This document shows, piece by piece, positions 62,301 through 64,000 of a stretch of DNA of 64,000 nt. The position numbers and the translations under genes are program-made. The notes below the pieces were generated by a model. That model saw only the letters and a program-made list of their open reading frames with translations. It had not been told where the DNA came from and did no database searches. Source of the stretch: Linepithema humile (Eukaryota; Arthropoda; Insecta; Hymenoptera; Formicidae); NCBI RefSeq assembly GCF_040581485.1, contig NC_090128.1:35556931-35620930 (forward strand), written 5' to 3'. Numbering within the stretch: position 1 is the first letter of the stretch; each line of letters begins with the position of its first letter.

Positions 62301-63953
62301 ACTATCCCGAACCCTCGCGTCGCATTCAAGTCTTCGAACACCTGCGCGCGCTAAAAATTGCCGATTAATAATGCGGTAAATTCTGGTCAAATTGATAATA
62401 TTTAAATTATTGCACATTAATCCTTTGTATATAATATAAACTTCGTAATTCCGGAAACCGCAAAAAGTGAAAAATGTTTTCATTTTATCGCATCGTTAAT
62501 TACGATTTTATTTTGTATTTAATTTCGCAAAGCAAATTCTACATTTAATTAAATGCTTATCACGAGTGTTTGTTTCTGCGCGAACATATGTGTATAGATA
62601 TTTAAACAATGAAAACAGAGAAGAGATGTCTTCGCAGAAATGTTACTACTACACGCAATTATTGTATACGGCGTGTAACGCGTCTCTATCACGAGCGCAC
62701 TCGTGCGTTGCGATGCAGAGAGCGCGAGCGATGTTCATAACTGATAATAAATTGAACTAGTTAACGTGGAAAATGGAAAATGGACTAATTGGCCTATACA
62801 GTTAAGTTAAATAACCAGCCTGATAACCGACTAGGGTATGCTGATTACATCAACTTTCCCATTAATTTGTAACATCGCTCTCGCCGGCGTAACGCCGCGT
62901 CGTAATTTCTGAATAATGAAAGCAACTGCTCTTATACAAATCCAGGTCACGGGATTACGTCACCGTACGTGGCGCGTGAGAAAGAGTCGGCGGGGAAAAA
63001 AATCCCCTAGTAATCCGGAGCCGTCGTCCTGCGAGAGAAATACGGTAAGACTGGACATTATATAGCGAACGGGATGAAACGACGCGAAAGGACGTTAAGA
63101 AGGAAGGGAAATGGCTGCAGGACCGAAACGGCGGATACTCCGGATATCGTATTTTCTCGCGATGCCTCGCCGGAGAGGAGGGCAGCCCCCCTTCGGACCG
63201 GCTCGTACCATCAACAGGGGTGGAAAACGAGGTTAGGGGAGGATGACTAAGTGCACGGAGGCAGGGCCTCCGCGTTGCGGGAAGAGAAATCCGTGGTGAG
63301 GGGAAGAAATCGGGCTCTTTCCTAAAATTTCCCTAAAACTCGTTTAACCTCGAAGATATCTTTCCACATACATACACAACGATTGACGAAAAGAGAGCGT
63401 ATAGCGAGGGATTCGGGATATATCCTTGCGAAAGGACTTAACACGAGAGATGATATCTCGAACAATTTCGAGAACTATGGATTCGCGGTCGGCCGAAATT
63501 TCATCGCGTTGACTTGCTATATCTCAAAGCTCGTCGAGCCGTTGTCGCATTTTGGCCAGCGATTAATTTTCAATCAATAGAATTAAGGTGGGAGCGATGG
63601 AATCTGTCCAATAAATTTCGCGGTTTTGATCAACTCCGGCAACCGTTTCAAAACCCATCGCAAAATGGTCTCTTTTGTTTCTTTTTTTAGGGATGTGGAG
63701 GGGGAAGAGAAAGGGAAAAGAACGTCCGTCGGCTCAATTTGTTTTCAATTGCGTCACAATCACTGTCAAATTTCCGCCAGGTCGACGCGGTTTTGCAAAA
63801 AAAGGGCGCGACGCAGCGCGCGCTTTCGAGCCGCTCTGTATTAGACGGCGAGGGTGGGACGGAAAAATCGAGGGTAGAGAACAGGGTGACTAACTGCACA
63901 AGCATGAAGAGGGTGGCCGTGAGTACAGACTGCGAACAACGAGCTTCCTATAA
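56316..63953. other. Non-coding DNA
   Basis: No exon or RNA gene was supported. AT-rich segments at 56700-56940, 58080-58300, 58930-59400 and 59870-60060 alternate with CpG-rich patches at 58430-58760 and 62880-63300. A proline/alanine-rich open stretch on the plus strand at about 62195-62297 (starting after CTCCAG) could be a terminal exon but lacks a good polypyrimidine tract. The 100-codon frame at 60626-60928 was not recognised. Confidence 0.45.
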
Positions 63954-64000
63954 TACAGGGTGTCCGTGCGAAACCTGACACGTCTGTCACGCGAAGTACC
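63954..64000 (+). mobile_element. Start of a TA-flanked repeat cut by the window end
   Basis: TACAGGGTGTCCG matches, in the opposite orientation, the terminus at 46619-46631, then continues GCGAAACCTGACACG to the window end. Only one end is visible, so the class (Tc1/mariner-like) is an inference from the TA and the terminus. Confidence 0.3.

Overview
The window reads as nuclear DNA of an insect, most likely a hymenopteran such as an ant. That inference rests on AT-rich non-coding DNA broken by short CpG-rich patches, GA/CT and TA microsatellites, canonical GT-AG introns, an LTR retroelement remnant, small TA-flanked repeats, and no bacterial-style gene packing. The species cannot be told from the sequence. 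Only two exons are convincingly protein-coding, so nearly all of the 64 kb is intronic or intergenic.

Layout. At 347-1575 lies a solo LTR on the minus strand, with TG/CA ends, a 4-bp ATTT target duplication, a TATA box and a poly(A) signal. Its body carries 16 short hairpins (868-1279) that alternate between two stem types. From 1580 to 8645 there is ordinary non-coding DNA. From 8646 to 21359 lies the most striking object: a giant fold-back structure with two near-identical inverted arms of about 4.66 kb around a unique spacer of about 3.3 kb. Each arm is itself composite. From outside inwards it has a hairpin-tipped terminal repeat in two tandem units, a 1.88-kb palindrome (B), a 0.47-kb unique segment with a 32-codon ORF (D), and an AT-rich palindrome of about 1.36 kb (C), truncated in the left arm. 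The motif GCGCCAAGTWCACGC occurs in both the outer ends and palindrome C.

A minus-strand gene has a start-codon exon at 36142-36307 and a following exon at 31012-31124. Their phases match (1 to 1), an in-frame stop precedes the ATG, and the splice sites are good. The joined 70 codons are open, but I do not recognise the protein. An out-of-frame upstream ATG overlaps the start. No further exon could be supported. If the gene continues toward the window start, the giant inverted repeat would lie inside one of its introns and be transcribed.

The rest (36308-64000) shows no supportable coding exon. It holds CpG-rich patches (37.24-37.85, 53.84-54.76 and 62.9-63.3 kb), microsatellites, one small mariner-like MITE (55918-56313), and two fragments sharing a CAGGGTGTCC terminus (46.6 kb and the window end). 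Many short ORFs start at non-ATG codons or mirror each other across the inverted repeat, and were rejected as genes.
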